Position numbers and translations under genes: made by a program. The notes under the pieces were generated by a model. The model ran no database searches, was not told where the DNA came from, and worked only from the letters and a program-made list of their open reading frames with translations. Source: Bacillota bacterium (GTDB taxonomy: Bacteria > Bacillota > Clostridia > Acetivibrionales > Acetivibrionaceae). From it: a stretch of 30,344 nt of DNA. This document shows, piece by piece, positions 21,478-30,060 of this stretch; the first letter of the stretch is position 1, and each line of letters starts with the position of its first letter. The stretch lies in NCBI GenBank assembly GCA_023421115.1, contig JAEZUI010000084.1:1-30344 (forward strand). Direction: 5' to 3'.

Positions 21478-22908
21478 TTGAATACAAATAAAGCTTCAAA
21501 CCTTTTGCGTGGAATACCTCCGGGGAACGATCTTCTTCAGGAGCGGGGACTTTCAGAGTATATAAATAAATATGGTAGAACGTTGGTGTTAGAAAAGCTG
21601 AGGTTCATATCCGATAGCATAAAAAGCTCTATAAGGAATGACGAAAAGTATTGTGTTGACAACTCCATTGAAACTATAGAGGATGTACGTAATCACATTA
21701 TAGATAAAATAACGCAAGCCCTTAAAAGTCATAATTTACACACTTTAAAGAAAGTGATAAATGCTACTGGTATTGTACTACATACAAACTTAGGGCGTGC
21801 ACCTATTCCGGAGAAAGCCTTGAAAAAAGTAGTCGAAATTTCTTCCGGCTATTGCAACTTGGAATATAATTTAGAGCAAGGCAGTAGGGGCTCTAGATAC
21901 GATCATATTGAAGCTGAACTATGCAGGTTGACCGGTGCAGAAGCGGGTGTTATTGTAAATAATAATGCAGCAGCGGTCTTTCTATGCTTGAATACTTTTG
22001 CTATGGGAAAGGAAGTATTGGTATCTAGAGGTGAGCAGGTAGAAATTGGTGGGCAGTTCCGGATACCTGATATTATAAGACAGAGCGGTTGTTCGATGGT
22101 AGAGGTTGGTACCACAAATAAAACCCATACATGGGACTATGAAAACGCAATAAATGAGAACACGGCAATTTTACTAAAGGTGCATACAAGTAATTACAGG
22201 ATAATGGGATTTACCTCTTCTGTTGCACTAAATGAAATTGAAAGACCTCAAAACAGAGGAGACATCATACGGGTAGAGGATCTTGGGAGTGGTTGTCTGG
22301 CAGATCTTTCATTGTTTGGTGTTACGCCGGAAAGATCGCCGAGGGATTGTCTTAAAGAGGGTGCAGATTTGGTTACTTTCAGTGGCGATAAACTATTAGG
22401 AGGACCCCAAACTGGATTTATTATCGGTAAAAAAGAATACATAGAAAAAATAAAAAAGAACCCACTAACACGAATTGTAAGATGCGACAAAATGACTATA
22501 GCTGCAGTAAACGCCGTATTAGAACTATATGAGCGTTCTGAATCAGAGGTCATGCAAATTCCCGCAATGTATATGCTTTCGGAAAAAAAAGAGAGTTTGG
22601 AAGAGAAGGCACATCAACTTGCTTTGGCATTGCGCCAGGAGATAGGTCAAAAGTCTGACATTGATATTATTGATGTTGATGAAGAGGCAGGTGGAGGTTC
22701 GCTGCCTGGAGTTGTTTTTCATGGCAAGGCGGTAGCGGTTATACCTCTAGAAGGAACACCGGATGCTATTCGTGATGAGCTACGGAGAGGTGATATACCG
22801 ATTGTTTGTCGTATTATTGAGGATAGACTTCTTTTTCATGTAAGAACCATAAAGGATGAGGAGTTTGGCATAATCGCAAGTTCATTGAGAAGGGTATTGG
22901 GTGATTAA
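21478..22908 (+). CDS. selA: L-seryl-tRNA(Sec) selenium transferase
   Basis: 476 residues. This PLP enzyme converts seryl-tRNA(Sec) to selenocysteyl-tRNA(Sec) with selenophosphate. Characteristic segments are RGIPPGNDLL near the start, KKVINATGIVLHTNLGRAP, the YCNLEYNLEQGSRGSRY loop and the PLP lysine Lys305 in FSGDKLLGGPQ. Length and order match the bacterial family throughout. Translation starts at TTG 21478, six bases after AGGAGGG; the longer frame upstream runs through the terminator hairpin. It is followed by selB with virtually no gap. selD is not in the window. Confidence 0.95.
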   Translation: MNTNKASNLLRGIPPGNDLLQERGLSEYINKYGRTLVLEKLRFISDSIKSSIRNDEKYCVDNSIETIEDVRNHIIDKITQALKSHNLHTLKKVINATGIVLHTNLGRAPIPEKALKKVVEISSGYCNLEYNLEQGSRGSRYDHIEAELCRLTGAEAGVIVNNNAAAVFLCLNTFAMGKEVLVSRGEQVEIGGQFRIPDIIRQSGCSMVEVGTTNKTHTWDYENAINENTAILLKVHTSNYRIMGFTSSVALNEIERPQNRGDIIRVEDLGSGCLADLSLFGVTPERSPRDCLKEGADLVTFSGDKLLGGPQTGFIIGKKEYIEKIKKNPLTRIVRCDKMTIAAVNAVLELYERSESEVMQIPAMYMLSEKKESLEEKAHQLALALRQEIGQKSDIDIIDVDEEAGGGSLPGVVFHGKAVAVIPLEGTPDAIRDELRRGDIPIVCRIIEDRLLFHVRTIKDEEFGIIASSLRRVLGD

Positions 22909-22909
22909 A

Positions 22910-24829
22910 ATGAAACATATTACGATGGGAACAGCAGGTCATATTGATCATGGAAAAACTGCATTGGTTAAAAGACTTAGCGGCATAGATACAGATAGAC
23001 TCGCTGAAGAAAAGGAAAGAGGAATGACCATTGAACTTGGCTTTGCTTTCCTTGAGCTTCCGTCGGGAAACTCGGTTTCCATAGTTGATGTACCAGGGCA
23101 TGAGAAATTTGTTAAAACAATGGTTGCAGGAGTTACTGGTATAGATTTTGTTGTGTTGGTTATAGCAGCGGATGAGGGAATAATGCCACAGACTTCTGAA
23201 CATATTGATATTTTGTCGGTACTTAAAATGGAATCAGGAATAGTAGCTTTGACAAAAGCTGATCTGGTAAATGATGAAATGATTAAGGAGAGAAAAGAAG
23301 AAATTACACAGGCCTTAAAGGGAACTTCCCTTGAAGGCGTTGAAATTCTTCCGGTTTCGTCTGTTACTGGTGATGGAATAAAGGAACTTGTTAATAAGAT
23401 AGATGAGTTGACAACAATTACATCAAAGCGTTCTAGCCAAGCTTTATTTAGATTACCTGTGGATAGAGTTTTTACTATGACTGGTCATGGGACTGTTGTT
23501 ACAGGAACAGTTTTTGGAGGATCGATTAGAAAAGGGGATATGGTGGATATACTGCCGCAAAGGTTGTCTTCAAAGGTACGAAATATTCAAGTAAGGAACT
23601 TAAATGTTGATGAGGCTGTTGCTGGAGATAGATGTGCACTAAATCTTACAGGAATTGAAAAGGAAGAACTTCACAGAGGAACAGTAGTTGTTGAGAAGGG
23701 TAAAGCTATGCCAGTTATACTTGTTGATGCAGTAGTTCAAATGGTTCGAGGGAGTGAAGAACTTGTACATAATCAAAGAGTTCATTTACATACAGGAACC
23801 TCGTCAGTGTTGGCAAGAGTGCGGATTATTGGTGAAGACCGGATTAAAACATCTGATAGAGGGTATGTTCAGCTTAGATTGGAAGAGCCTATAGTTGCTT
23901 TGAGGGGGGATCGCTTCATATTAAGGTCGTATTCTCCTTTACGGACAGTAGGCGGGGGAAAAATCCTTTTTCACAAAACAAAAAATCGCAAAAGATTTGA
24001 TGAAGATTCTATAAAATTTTTGCGTATTTCTGATGAAGGTAATGAAATTGCACTTATTGAACATGTGATGGATTCTTATTCAACGCTTGTGAACAGTGAA
24101 GTTTTGCATGAGGAGACAATGATAGATAAGGTACATATAAAGCAGGCGTTGACGGATATGGTTGTTGAGGGAAAAGTGCATTATATACAAGATACTGACA
24201 ATTATGTAGCTAAAAAGTTTTATATGCAGACTTTAGTGTACATTGAAAAAGAATTTCAGGAGTTTTTCAAGAAGTACCCGTATCGTTATGTTATGTCAAA
24301 GGAAGAGTTAAAAAACAGGGTGTTTCCTTTATTATCTGTTAAAGAATTTACAGGCTTGATAAAAATAATGGAGCAGGAAGGTAAATTGCAAATCAACGGT
24401 AATTCCATAGGAATGGAAAGCGAAAAAAGAATTAGTGATATCCTATCGTTGAGGGAAGTAATGCAAGTAAAAAAGACTTTCCACGAGGAAAAGTATCAGA
24501 TTTATACGAAAAACCAGTTGCTGGACAAGCTAAAGCTTCAAGAAAGTGACTTGGAAGAAATTATTCGTTTTTTATCATCAATTTCTTTAATTGAAGAATT
24601 GGAAGAAGGTTTTTTTGTAAGTAAAGAGATACTCTTTGAAGTGTACCAAAAAATCAGGAATATGATAGAGAATCAGCGAAATATAACTGCTGCAGGATTA
24701 AGGGATGCCTTAGAAATAAGCCGTAAACTGGCTATAATTTATCTTGAGTATTTTGACAGGCAGTTGGTGACAAAAAGAGAAGGAAATGATAGAACAGCAG
24801 GAAGTAAGTTTTTATCTTATACTAGATAA
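22910..24829 (+). CDS. selB: Selenocysteine-specific elongation factor
   Basis: 639 residues. SelB delivers Sec-tRNA to UGA codons that carry a SECIS hairpin. The GTPase domain (about 1-170) shows GHIDHGKT, the switch motif RGMTIELGFAF, DVPGHEKF and ALTKAD. EF-Tu-like domains 2 and 3 follow (FTMTGHGTVVTGTVFGG, LRGDRFILRSYSPLRTVGGG), then about 270 residues of winged-helix repeats that bind the SECIS RNA. I chose ATG 22910, one base past the selA stop, because GGGTGAT lies upstream; GTG 22901 in frame is possible. Operon with selA. Confidence 0.95.
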   Translation: MKHITMGTAGHIDHGKTALVKRLSGIDTDRLAEEKERGMTIELGFAFLELPSGNSVSIVDVPGHEKFVKTMVAGVTGIDFVVLVIAADEGIMPQTSEHIDILSVLKMESGIVALTKADLVNDEMIKERKEEITQALKGTSLEGVEILPVSSVTGDGIKELVNKIDELTTITSKRSSQALFRLPVDRVFTMTGHGTVVTGTVFGGSIRKGDMVDILPQRLSSKVRNIQVRNLNVDEAVAGDRCALNLTGIEKEELHRGTVVVEKGKAMPVILVDAVVQMVRGSEELVHNQRVHLHTGTSSVLARVRIIGEDRIKTSDRGYVQLRLEEPIVALRGDRFILRSYSPLRTVGGGKILFHKTKNRKRFDEDSIKFLRISDEGNEIALIEHVMDSYSTLVNSEVLHEETMIDKVHIKQALTDMVVEGKVHYIQDTDNYVAKKFYMQTLVYIEKEFQEFFKKYPYRYVMSKEELKNRVFPLLSVKEFTGLIKIMEQEGKLQINGNSIGMESEKRISDILSLREVMQVKKTFHEEKYQIYTKNQLLDKLKLQESDLEEIIRFLSSISLIEELEEGFFVSKEILFEVYQKIRNMIENQRNITAAGLRDALEISRKLAIIYLEYFDRQLVTKREGNDRTAGSKFLSYTR

Positions 24830-24949
24830 TTTTGATCTATATTCATTTCATGTTAATTCAAAAAACATATGTTCAAATGCCCTTTCAAAAATGTTCCTAT
24901 GATTTAAAGTTTAAAAGCTTCCATTAGGAGCTTTGAGGTCAATATGCTA

Positions 24950-24985
24950 TATATGCTTTTATTAGAGCATATACATTTCTATATT
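24950..24985 (+). terminator. Probable terminator downstream of selB
   Basis: Eight-base arms 24950-24957 and 24966-24973 with an eight-base loop, followed by a T-rich tract. An imperfect hairpin at 24914-24934 lies just before it. Confidence 0.5.
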
Positions 24986-25346
24986 TTTGTATTTTTTAGA
25001 TTTCCCGACAAAAAAAAAAAATGCCTATCGAAAATCCTATATTGTAATAAAACGGGATTTATATTTTAGAAAACTATTAGATGCTATTATGAGCTTTCTT
25101 CGGACTTGATTCTAAGAAATACAATTCTTTATCTTCTCGATTAATTTCGCTATATACTCAATGTACTTTTGATAAAGCAAGGCTTATAAGGAAAAAATTG
25201 CAATAATTTAAAAATATTTAAAAATATTATTGAGGGAGGGTATGGAAAAATAAAATATGGATATCTCAAGCACAAAAGAAAAAAATTAGAATAGTTATTA
25301 GATTCTATATAATTGTGAAATGTACTCAAAATTAAACAAAGAAATT
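24986..25346. other. AT-rich gene-free region upstream of the dockerin-NAGPA gene
   Basis: About 360 bases. It contains a run of about a dozen A residues near 25012, A/T palindromic repeats around 25200-25230, and a GAGGGAGGG site followed by a three-codon frame (25242) that cannot be a gene. I see no other feature. Confidence 0.4.
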
Positions 25347-25360
25347 ATGGGAGGTCTAGC

Positions 25361-26461
25361 ATGAAAAAGCGCATATTCATAAAGATGTTTATTGTTTTAT
25401 TAGTTTCAATCAGTTCTTTTAGTTCAATAGTGTCGTATGCAGAACCACATTATGGTGATTTGAATTTCGACAATTCAGTAAACTCATTAGACTTTGGTCT
25501 TTATAGAACTTATCTTTTAGGAAATAATAGTTTAAATGATTCAACCACTGCCGACCTAAATGGTGATGGTCAAACAAACTCAATTGACTTTGCTTTCTTA
25601 AGACAGTATCTCTTAGGTCAGATAGAAACATTTCCTGCAGAGGGAACAAGTACTCCTATAACTGTTGTTACCTCAATAAATACCCCGACCCCTTCCCCGG
25701 TGCTGGATGACATGAATTATGTTAGCGATGCTAAAAGTATACATATTAAAAAATATGAAAAAGGCAGCGGGCAAGACATGACTACATATTACGTTGCAGA
25801 TGTGAAAATAAGCAAAGGGTCTGATATACTTTCTGCCTTTGCAAGAAGTACTTTTGGACGCAATATAACCGACAAAACAACAAATATGGCGAAAGAGAAT
25901 GATGCGATTTTTGCAGTCAATGGGTCTTACTATGGTTTTAGAGATGATGGTATAGAGATAAGAAACGGAAAATTGTACAGAGATGTTCCGTTTCGTACGG
26001 GCTTAGCTATTTATGGAGACGGTACAATGGAAACGTATTCCGAAGCGGAGGATTCAGCGGAAAAATTATTGCAAAATGGGGTGTTTCAGGCAATATCCTT
26101 TGGACCTACACTTGTGAAGTCTGGCACCTTAATTACCGATTTTACTAACACGGTAATCGATGTAAACAGTTCAAGTATGGCGGCAAAAAGGCCAATAGAA
26201 GGTGAAAATCCGCGGACCGGAATCGGAATGGTAGAACCAAATCACTTCGTATTCATAGTAGTAGACGGAAGAAGTCCCGGATATAGTAGGGGTGCTACGT
26301 TGGCAGAGTTCGCAAAAATGTTTTATGACTTAGGTTGCAAAGAAGCCTATAATTTCGATGGAGGTGGATCTTCTACTATGTACTTTAATGGAAAGATAAT
26401 AAACAAGCCATCTCTTGGAAGTGAACGTTCGATAAGCGACATATTATATATAACAAAATAA
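25361..26461 (+). CDS. Secreted phosphodiester glycosidase-like (NAGPA/DUF2233) protein with N-terminal dockerin
   Basis: 366 residues. Signal peptide (about 1-27), then directly a type I dockerin (about 30-92: YGDLNFDNSVNSLDFGLYR and DLNGDGQTNSIDFAFLR), a Thr/Pro linker (about 95-115) and a NAGPA-type domain (about 120-366). Hallmarks of the last are NDAIFAVNGSYYGF, ISFGPTLV, NPRTGIGM, FIVVDGRSPGYS and YNFDGGGSSTMYFNG. The family includes the human uncovering enzyme that hydrolyses GlcNAc-1-phosphodiester; bacterial substrates are mostly unknown. The dockerin implies display on the cellulosome or another cohesin-bearing scaffold. An N-terminal dockerin is unusual. ATG with GGGAGGT upstream. 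Its paralogue lies at 26939-28198. Confidence 0.88.
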   Translation: MKKRIFIKMFIVLLVSISSFSSIVSYAEPHYGDLNFDNSVNSLDFGLYRTYLLGNNSLNDSTTADLNGDGQTNSIDFAFLRQYLLGQIETFPAEGTSTPITVVTSINTPTPSPVLDDMNYVSDAKSIHIKKYEKGSGQDMTTYYVADVKISKGSDILSAFARSTFGRNITDKTTNMAKENDAIFAVNGSYYGFRDDGIEIRNGKLYRDVPFRTGLAIYGDGTMETYSEAEDSAEKLLQNGVFQAISFGPTLVKSGTLITDFTNTVIDVNSSSMAAKRPIEGENPRTGIGMVEPNHFVFIVVDGRSPGYSRGATLAEFAKMFYDLGCKEAYNFDGGGSSTMYFNGKIINKPSLGSERSISDILYITK

Positions 26462-26920
26462 TTATCAGTTTTATAGGTAAGTTTATACTTAGGTTAATGC
26501 CGTAATTTTTTTAAAATACGAAATTATTACGACATGTTTATGAAACTATTGGCGAATAACTTTTATATATAGATTACATAAAAAAACAAGTGAGTATAGA
26601 ATTGGAAACAGAAAAAATTAATAACATTGATTGATGCTTTAAGCCTTTTGATTGTTGTTGACGATATTGTCGCAACATTCAAGGTTTAATTGTGGGTTAT
26701 AAATACCACTGGCCGGTTAAATGGCTGTGGTTTTAGATATATATTATTTTTTATAAGGAGAGTGATTTATACCTAAAGCATTAAAAAAATGAGAGGGTTT
26801 AGAGGTTTCGTTTACACGCTGATATTTGTTCCTATATTTTATTTTTATGATTAAGCTTGATCTGGGGCGAATATGGCATTATTGTGTACAGTGTTTTTTG
26901 ACTTTTTTAGTTATATCATT
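26462..26920. other. Gene-free region between the two NAGPA genes
   Basis: About 460 AT-rich bases without an open frame with a start and ribosome-binding site. An imperfect hairpin at 26706-26730 followed by TTTT may be a terminator of the upstream gene, although it is 245 bases past the stop. A GGAGAGTGATTT at 26757 leads only into a frame of a few codons. Confidence 0.4.
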
Positions 26921-26938
26921 TGAGGAGGTAACGAAACA

Positions 26939-28198
26939 ATGAATAGAGAGCTTTCAAAAAAAGCTAAAATAATTATTTCGTCTATAGTAGTATTTATACT
27001 TGTTATAGGCAGCATTGCTATTTGGGCAGCGGATAGGTACTTGATTGAGCATGTGGAACTCGATTTGAGTGAAGAAGTACCTGCCGCAAATAAAGTTGTT
27101 ACAAAAGTAGGAAGTGATACTAATAGGGACAGTATATTTAATGAAGATTCGATAGCAAGGAAGGGTGAAGTCTTAATAGTGACGCCAAAGGTAGAACCGT
27201 CGGCAACACCGGTGGACACTATACAGGCAACATCAAACATAGAAGCATCAATAACACCGGATAAAAATATATCAGCAACATTAAAGGAAGAGCCTTTGGT
27301 AACACCGGATGGAAATTTGTCGGAGACCCCAAAAGGACAACTATCAGCATCAGATGGGGCAGAGGCATCAAAAAATAATCAAATAAAAAAGGATGATGTC
27401 AAAGACAACAATGTTGGAAAACAAGAAGATATCGGGGCTGAGAAATATACTGCAACTGACATGAGCTACACAAGTGACAGCAAAACTATTAATATCCAAA
27501 AAGTAGTTACCGGTGAGGGGAATGATACAGTGACATATTATGTAGCTGATATTAAGCTTACTGACGCAACACAGCTGAAATCAGCTTTTGCAAAAAATAA
27601 ATTTGGTTTAAATATAATTGAAGAGACTTCTGTTATTGCGAAAGAAAATGATGCAATCCTTGCAATAAACGGTGATTACTATGGATTTAGAAAAGATGGT
27701 ATTGAAATCAGAAACGGCAGATTATTTAGAAATGAACCTGCAAGGACAGGTCTTGCTTTTTATAAAGATGGAAGTATGAAGATTTATGATGAGAAACAAA
27801 TCACTGGTGAAGAGCTTCTTGCTAATGGAGTATGGAATACCATATCCTTTGGACCTGCATTGGTGATTGATGGCAAAATGGGATCGGATCTTGCTACATA
27901 CCAGGTTGATACAAACTTTGGCAACCATCCTATTCAAGGGCTACAACCGAGAACCGGTATTGGTATGATTGATAATTATCATTTTGTATTTGTAGTAGTA
28001 GACGGTAGAAATAAAGGTCATTCAAAAGGTGCAGAACTAGAAGAGTTTGCTCAGATATTCCAAAGCTTAGGTTGCAAAACTGCCTATAATTTAGATGGAG
28101 GCGGCTCGGCAACAATGTATTTCATGGGTAACCGCATCAACAACCCCTGTGGCAAAAATAAAGAACGTGGTACGAGTGATATTATTTATATCAAATAA
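26939..28198 (+). CDS. Membrane-anchored NAGPA/phosphodiester glycosidase-like protein
   Basis: 419 residues. A short basic N-terminus and one transmembrane helix (about 12-31) form an uncleaved anchor. A low-complexity Thr/Pro/Ser/Glu linker (about 45-160; repeats of S-A-T-P, P-L-V-T-P-D) follows, then a NAGPA domain (about 175-419). This has the same signature segments as the upstream paralogue: NDAILAINGDYYGF, ISFGPALV, QPRTGIGM, VVVDGRNKGHS and YNLDGGGSATMYF. It would act outside the membrane on sugar-1-phosphate diesters of a surface polymer or glycan; substrate unknown. GAGGAGGT lies before ATG. The GT2 gene starts 25 bases after its stop, so the two are probably co-transcribed. Confidence 0.88.
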   Translation: MNRELSKKAKIIISSIVVFILVIGSIAIWAADRYLIEHVELDLSEEVPAANKVVTKVGSDTNRDSIFNEDSIARKGEVLIVTPKVEPSATPVDTIQATSNIEASITPDKNISATLKEEPLVTPDGNLSETPKGQLSASDGAEASKNNQIKKDDVKDNNVGKQEDIGAEKYTATDMSYTSDSKTINIQKVVTGEGNDTVTYYVADIKLTDATQLKSAFAKNKFGLNIIEETSVIAKENDAILAINGDYYGFRKDGIEIRNGRLFRNEPARTGLAFYKDGSMKIYDEKQITGEELLANGVWNTISFGPALVIDGKMGSDLATYQVDTNFGNHPIQGLQPRTGIGMIDNYHFVFVVVDGRNKGHSKGAELEEFAQIFQSLGCKTAYNLDGGGSATMYFMGNRINNPCGKNKERGTSDIIYIK

Positions 28199-28223
28199 CT
28201 TTTTTATATGAGAGGTGAAGAAA

Positions 28224-29261
28224 ATGGTTGTTTTAATACCAGCTTATGAACCTACTGAAAAAATGCTGAAGCTGGTTAGCGAACTTAAAGAAAAAACCGA
28301 TTACAGGATATTGATTATAGATGATGGCAGTGGCGATGCCTTCAGACAACTTTTTCATAAAGCACAACAGCAGGGATGTATCGTATTTCATCATACTATA
28401 AATAAAGGAAAGGGAGAAGCTCTTAAAACAGGGTTTAACTATCTTTATTCAAAGTGTGAATCCGATAAGGTTGTTTGTGCCGATTCGGACGGGCAACATA
28501 CTGTAGAGGACATAATAAAGTTGGCGGATGCGATTGATGACAGTAAACAGGAAATGGTTTTAGGTGTAAGGCAATTTGAGGGTGATGTGCCCTTCAAGAG
28601 CCGTTTTGGAAACAGTATATCAGCTTTTACATTTAAGCTGGCTACCGGAATAGAACTAAACGACACACAAACAGGTCTTAGAGGCTATCCGCACAAATTG
28701 TTGCGTTGGCTTTGTTCGGTAAACGGATCAAGATTTGAATATGAACAGAATTTATTACTTAAATCAAAAAAGTCCGGAATATCCATAAAGCAATTGCCTA
28801 TTGCTACAATTTATGACAACAATAATATAGGAACTCATTTCAGGCCAATTCAAGACTCTATCAGTGTGCTTATGCCAATACTAAAGTTTTGTAGTTCATC
28901 TTTTATATCAGGAGTACTTGACTTTGTATTGTATTTTTTGTTTATGAGTTTAACCGGCAGCTTGTTCTATAGTGTTTTTTTTGCAAGGTCTATTAGTTCT
29001 ACATTTAACTATTTGGTAAATAAAATCTTTGTATTTGATGCTAAGGATACTTCTGACAAGCAGTCTGCTCCTAAGTATTTCGGTCTGGTACTTGTGATAA
29101 TGTTACTTAATTTTTGTTTAATGTTTCTTTTGACTGAAAGAATAGGTATACCTGATTTCTTTGCAAAGCTGTTGACAGAGATAACCCTTTTTACCATGAG
29201 TTTTAGTATACAGAAACTCTTTGTATTTAAGAAAGATAGAAATATAACATTAACACCCTAA
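28224..29261 (+). CDS. GT2 glycosyltransferase fused to a GtrA-like membrane domain
   Basis: 345 residues. The N-terminal GT-A fold resembles dolichyl/undecaprenyl-phosphate glycosyltransferases (VVLIPAYEP, IIDDGSGD, NKGKGEALKTGF and the D-x-D-like ADSDGQH). The C-terminal third (about 215-340) has four transmembrane helices of the GtrA type (YFLFMSLTGSLFYSVFFARS, STFNYLVNKIFVF). Such fusions transfer sugar to a polyprenyl phosphate on the inner face and help flip it, feeding surface glycan decoration. Start ATG 28224 has GAGGTGA upstream; an in-frame GTG at 28215 lies within that site. Placement right after the NAGPA gene suggests synthesis and trimming of the same sugar-phosphate-linked polymer; this is inference. 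Confidence 0.87.
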   Translation: MVVLIPAYEPTEKMLKLVSELKEKTDYRILIIDDGSGDAFRQLFHKAQQQGCIVFHHTINKGKGEALKTGFNYLYSKCESDKVVCADSDGQHTVEDIIKLADAIDDSKQEMVLGVRQFEGDVPFKSRFGNSISAFTFKLATGIELNDTQTGLRGYPHKLLRWLCSVNGSRFEYEQNLLLKSKKSGISIKQLPIATIYDNNNIGTHFRPIQDSISVLMPILKFCSSSFISGVLDFVLYFLFMSLTGSLFYSVFFARSISSTFNYLVNKIFVFDAKDTSDKQSAPKYFGLVLVIMLLNFCLMFLLTERIGIPDFFAKLLTEITLFTMSFSIQKLFVFKKDRNITLTP

Positions 29262-29289
29262 TATTATTATGAGGAGGTATTATTAAGCA

Positions 29290-30060
29290 ATGAAACAAAA
29301 AGTATTGAAAATAGTTGGGAAGAAAATATGTTCTTTAGGTGTGCTGGTTTCTCTTATATTTACGGCTCTTTTGTATCCTGTTAGTGCAGAAAGATCTTTT
29401 ACTGTAACAGGCTACGTTAAGCCAGATTTTATATACGAAAAAGAAGCAGAACCTAATATTCTTGCAGATTTTGTTATTACTATTGATGCAACACAAATTT
29501 CTTGTGTAACTGATTCAAAAGGGTATTTCAAGCTTACTAATGTTCCAACCAATAACTCGGGCTATACTTTTAAAGTATCTAAATCGGGCTATCTGACTAG
29601 AGTGATATCCAATATACCTGTTTCTGATAACATTGTTTTATCAGTAGGGGGTTCACCCATTGACATTTGGGCAGGAGACTTAAATAAAGATAATGCCATT
29701 AACATGTCCGATGTGTTGGAAATTGCTAAGGCATTTAATACGGTGCCTTCAAATGAAAACTTCAGTCAACTTTTCGATATAAACAGAGATGTTTCGGTAA
29801 ATACGACTGACATAATGATACTAGCCAAACATTTTAATGCGGAGATATCAAATTATCCATCCAATATAACATATACAAATGAGCAGGGCTTAACACCTGT
29901 AGCAACACCGACAAAGACAACGACACCAACATCGGCAGAGACGCCAATAGCAACATCAACACCAACACCAACATCAACACCAACACCAACATCAACACCA
30001 ACATCAACATCAACACAAACACCAACATCAACACCAACACCTGCATCAACACCTATATAA
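29290..30060 (+). CDS. Secreted protein with carboxypeptidase-regulatory-like domain, divergent dockerin and Thr/Pro linker, truncated by TAA
   Basis: 256 residues up to an in-frame TAA at 30058-30060. Signal peptide (about 1-33), then a small beta domain with the CarboxypepD-regulatory look (TGYVKPDF, ITIDATQISCVTDSKGYFKL, YLTRVI). A dockerin-like pair follows (GDLNKDNAINMSDVLEIAKA and DINRDVSVNTTDIMILAKHF), of a type unlike the NSIDFA dockerins elsewhere in the window. Last comes a T-P-T-S repeat linker. After the TAA the same frame remains open to the window end, so the protein is probably a much longer one cut by a nonsense mutation. GAGGAGGT lies 12 bases before ATG; likely co-transcribed with the GT2 gene. 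Confidence 0.75.
   Translation: MKQKVLKIVGKKICSLGVLVSLIFTALLYPVSAERSFTVTGYVKPDFIYEKEAEPNILADFVITIDATQISCVTDSKGYFKLTNVPTNNSGYTFKVSKSGYLTRVISNIPVSDNIVLSVGGSPIDIWAGDLNKDNAINMSDVLEIAKAFNTVPSNENFSQLFDINRDVSVNTTDIMILAKHFNAEISNYPSNITYTNEQGLTPVATPTKTTTPTSAETPIATSTPTPTSTPTPTSTPTSTSTQTPTSTPTPASTPI
29940..30050 (+). repeat. ACA/CCA-rich microsatellite encoding a Thr/Pro/Ser linker
   Basis: About 110 bases of imperfect 6- and 12-base repeats of ACACCAACATCA type, encoding (T-P-T-S)n. Slippage-prone by nature. Confidence 0.85.

Noticed and set aside
25005..25025. Poly-A run as a mobile-element tail
   Set aside because: No target-site duplication or element remains visible; common in this AT-rich DNA.
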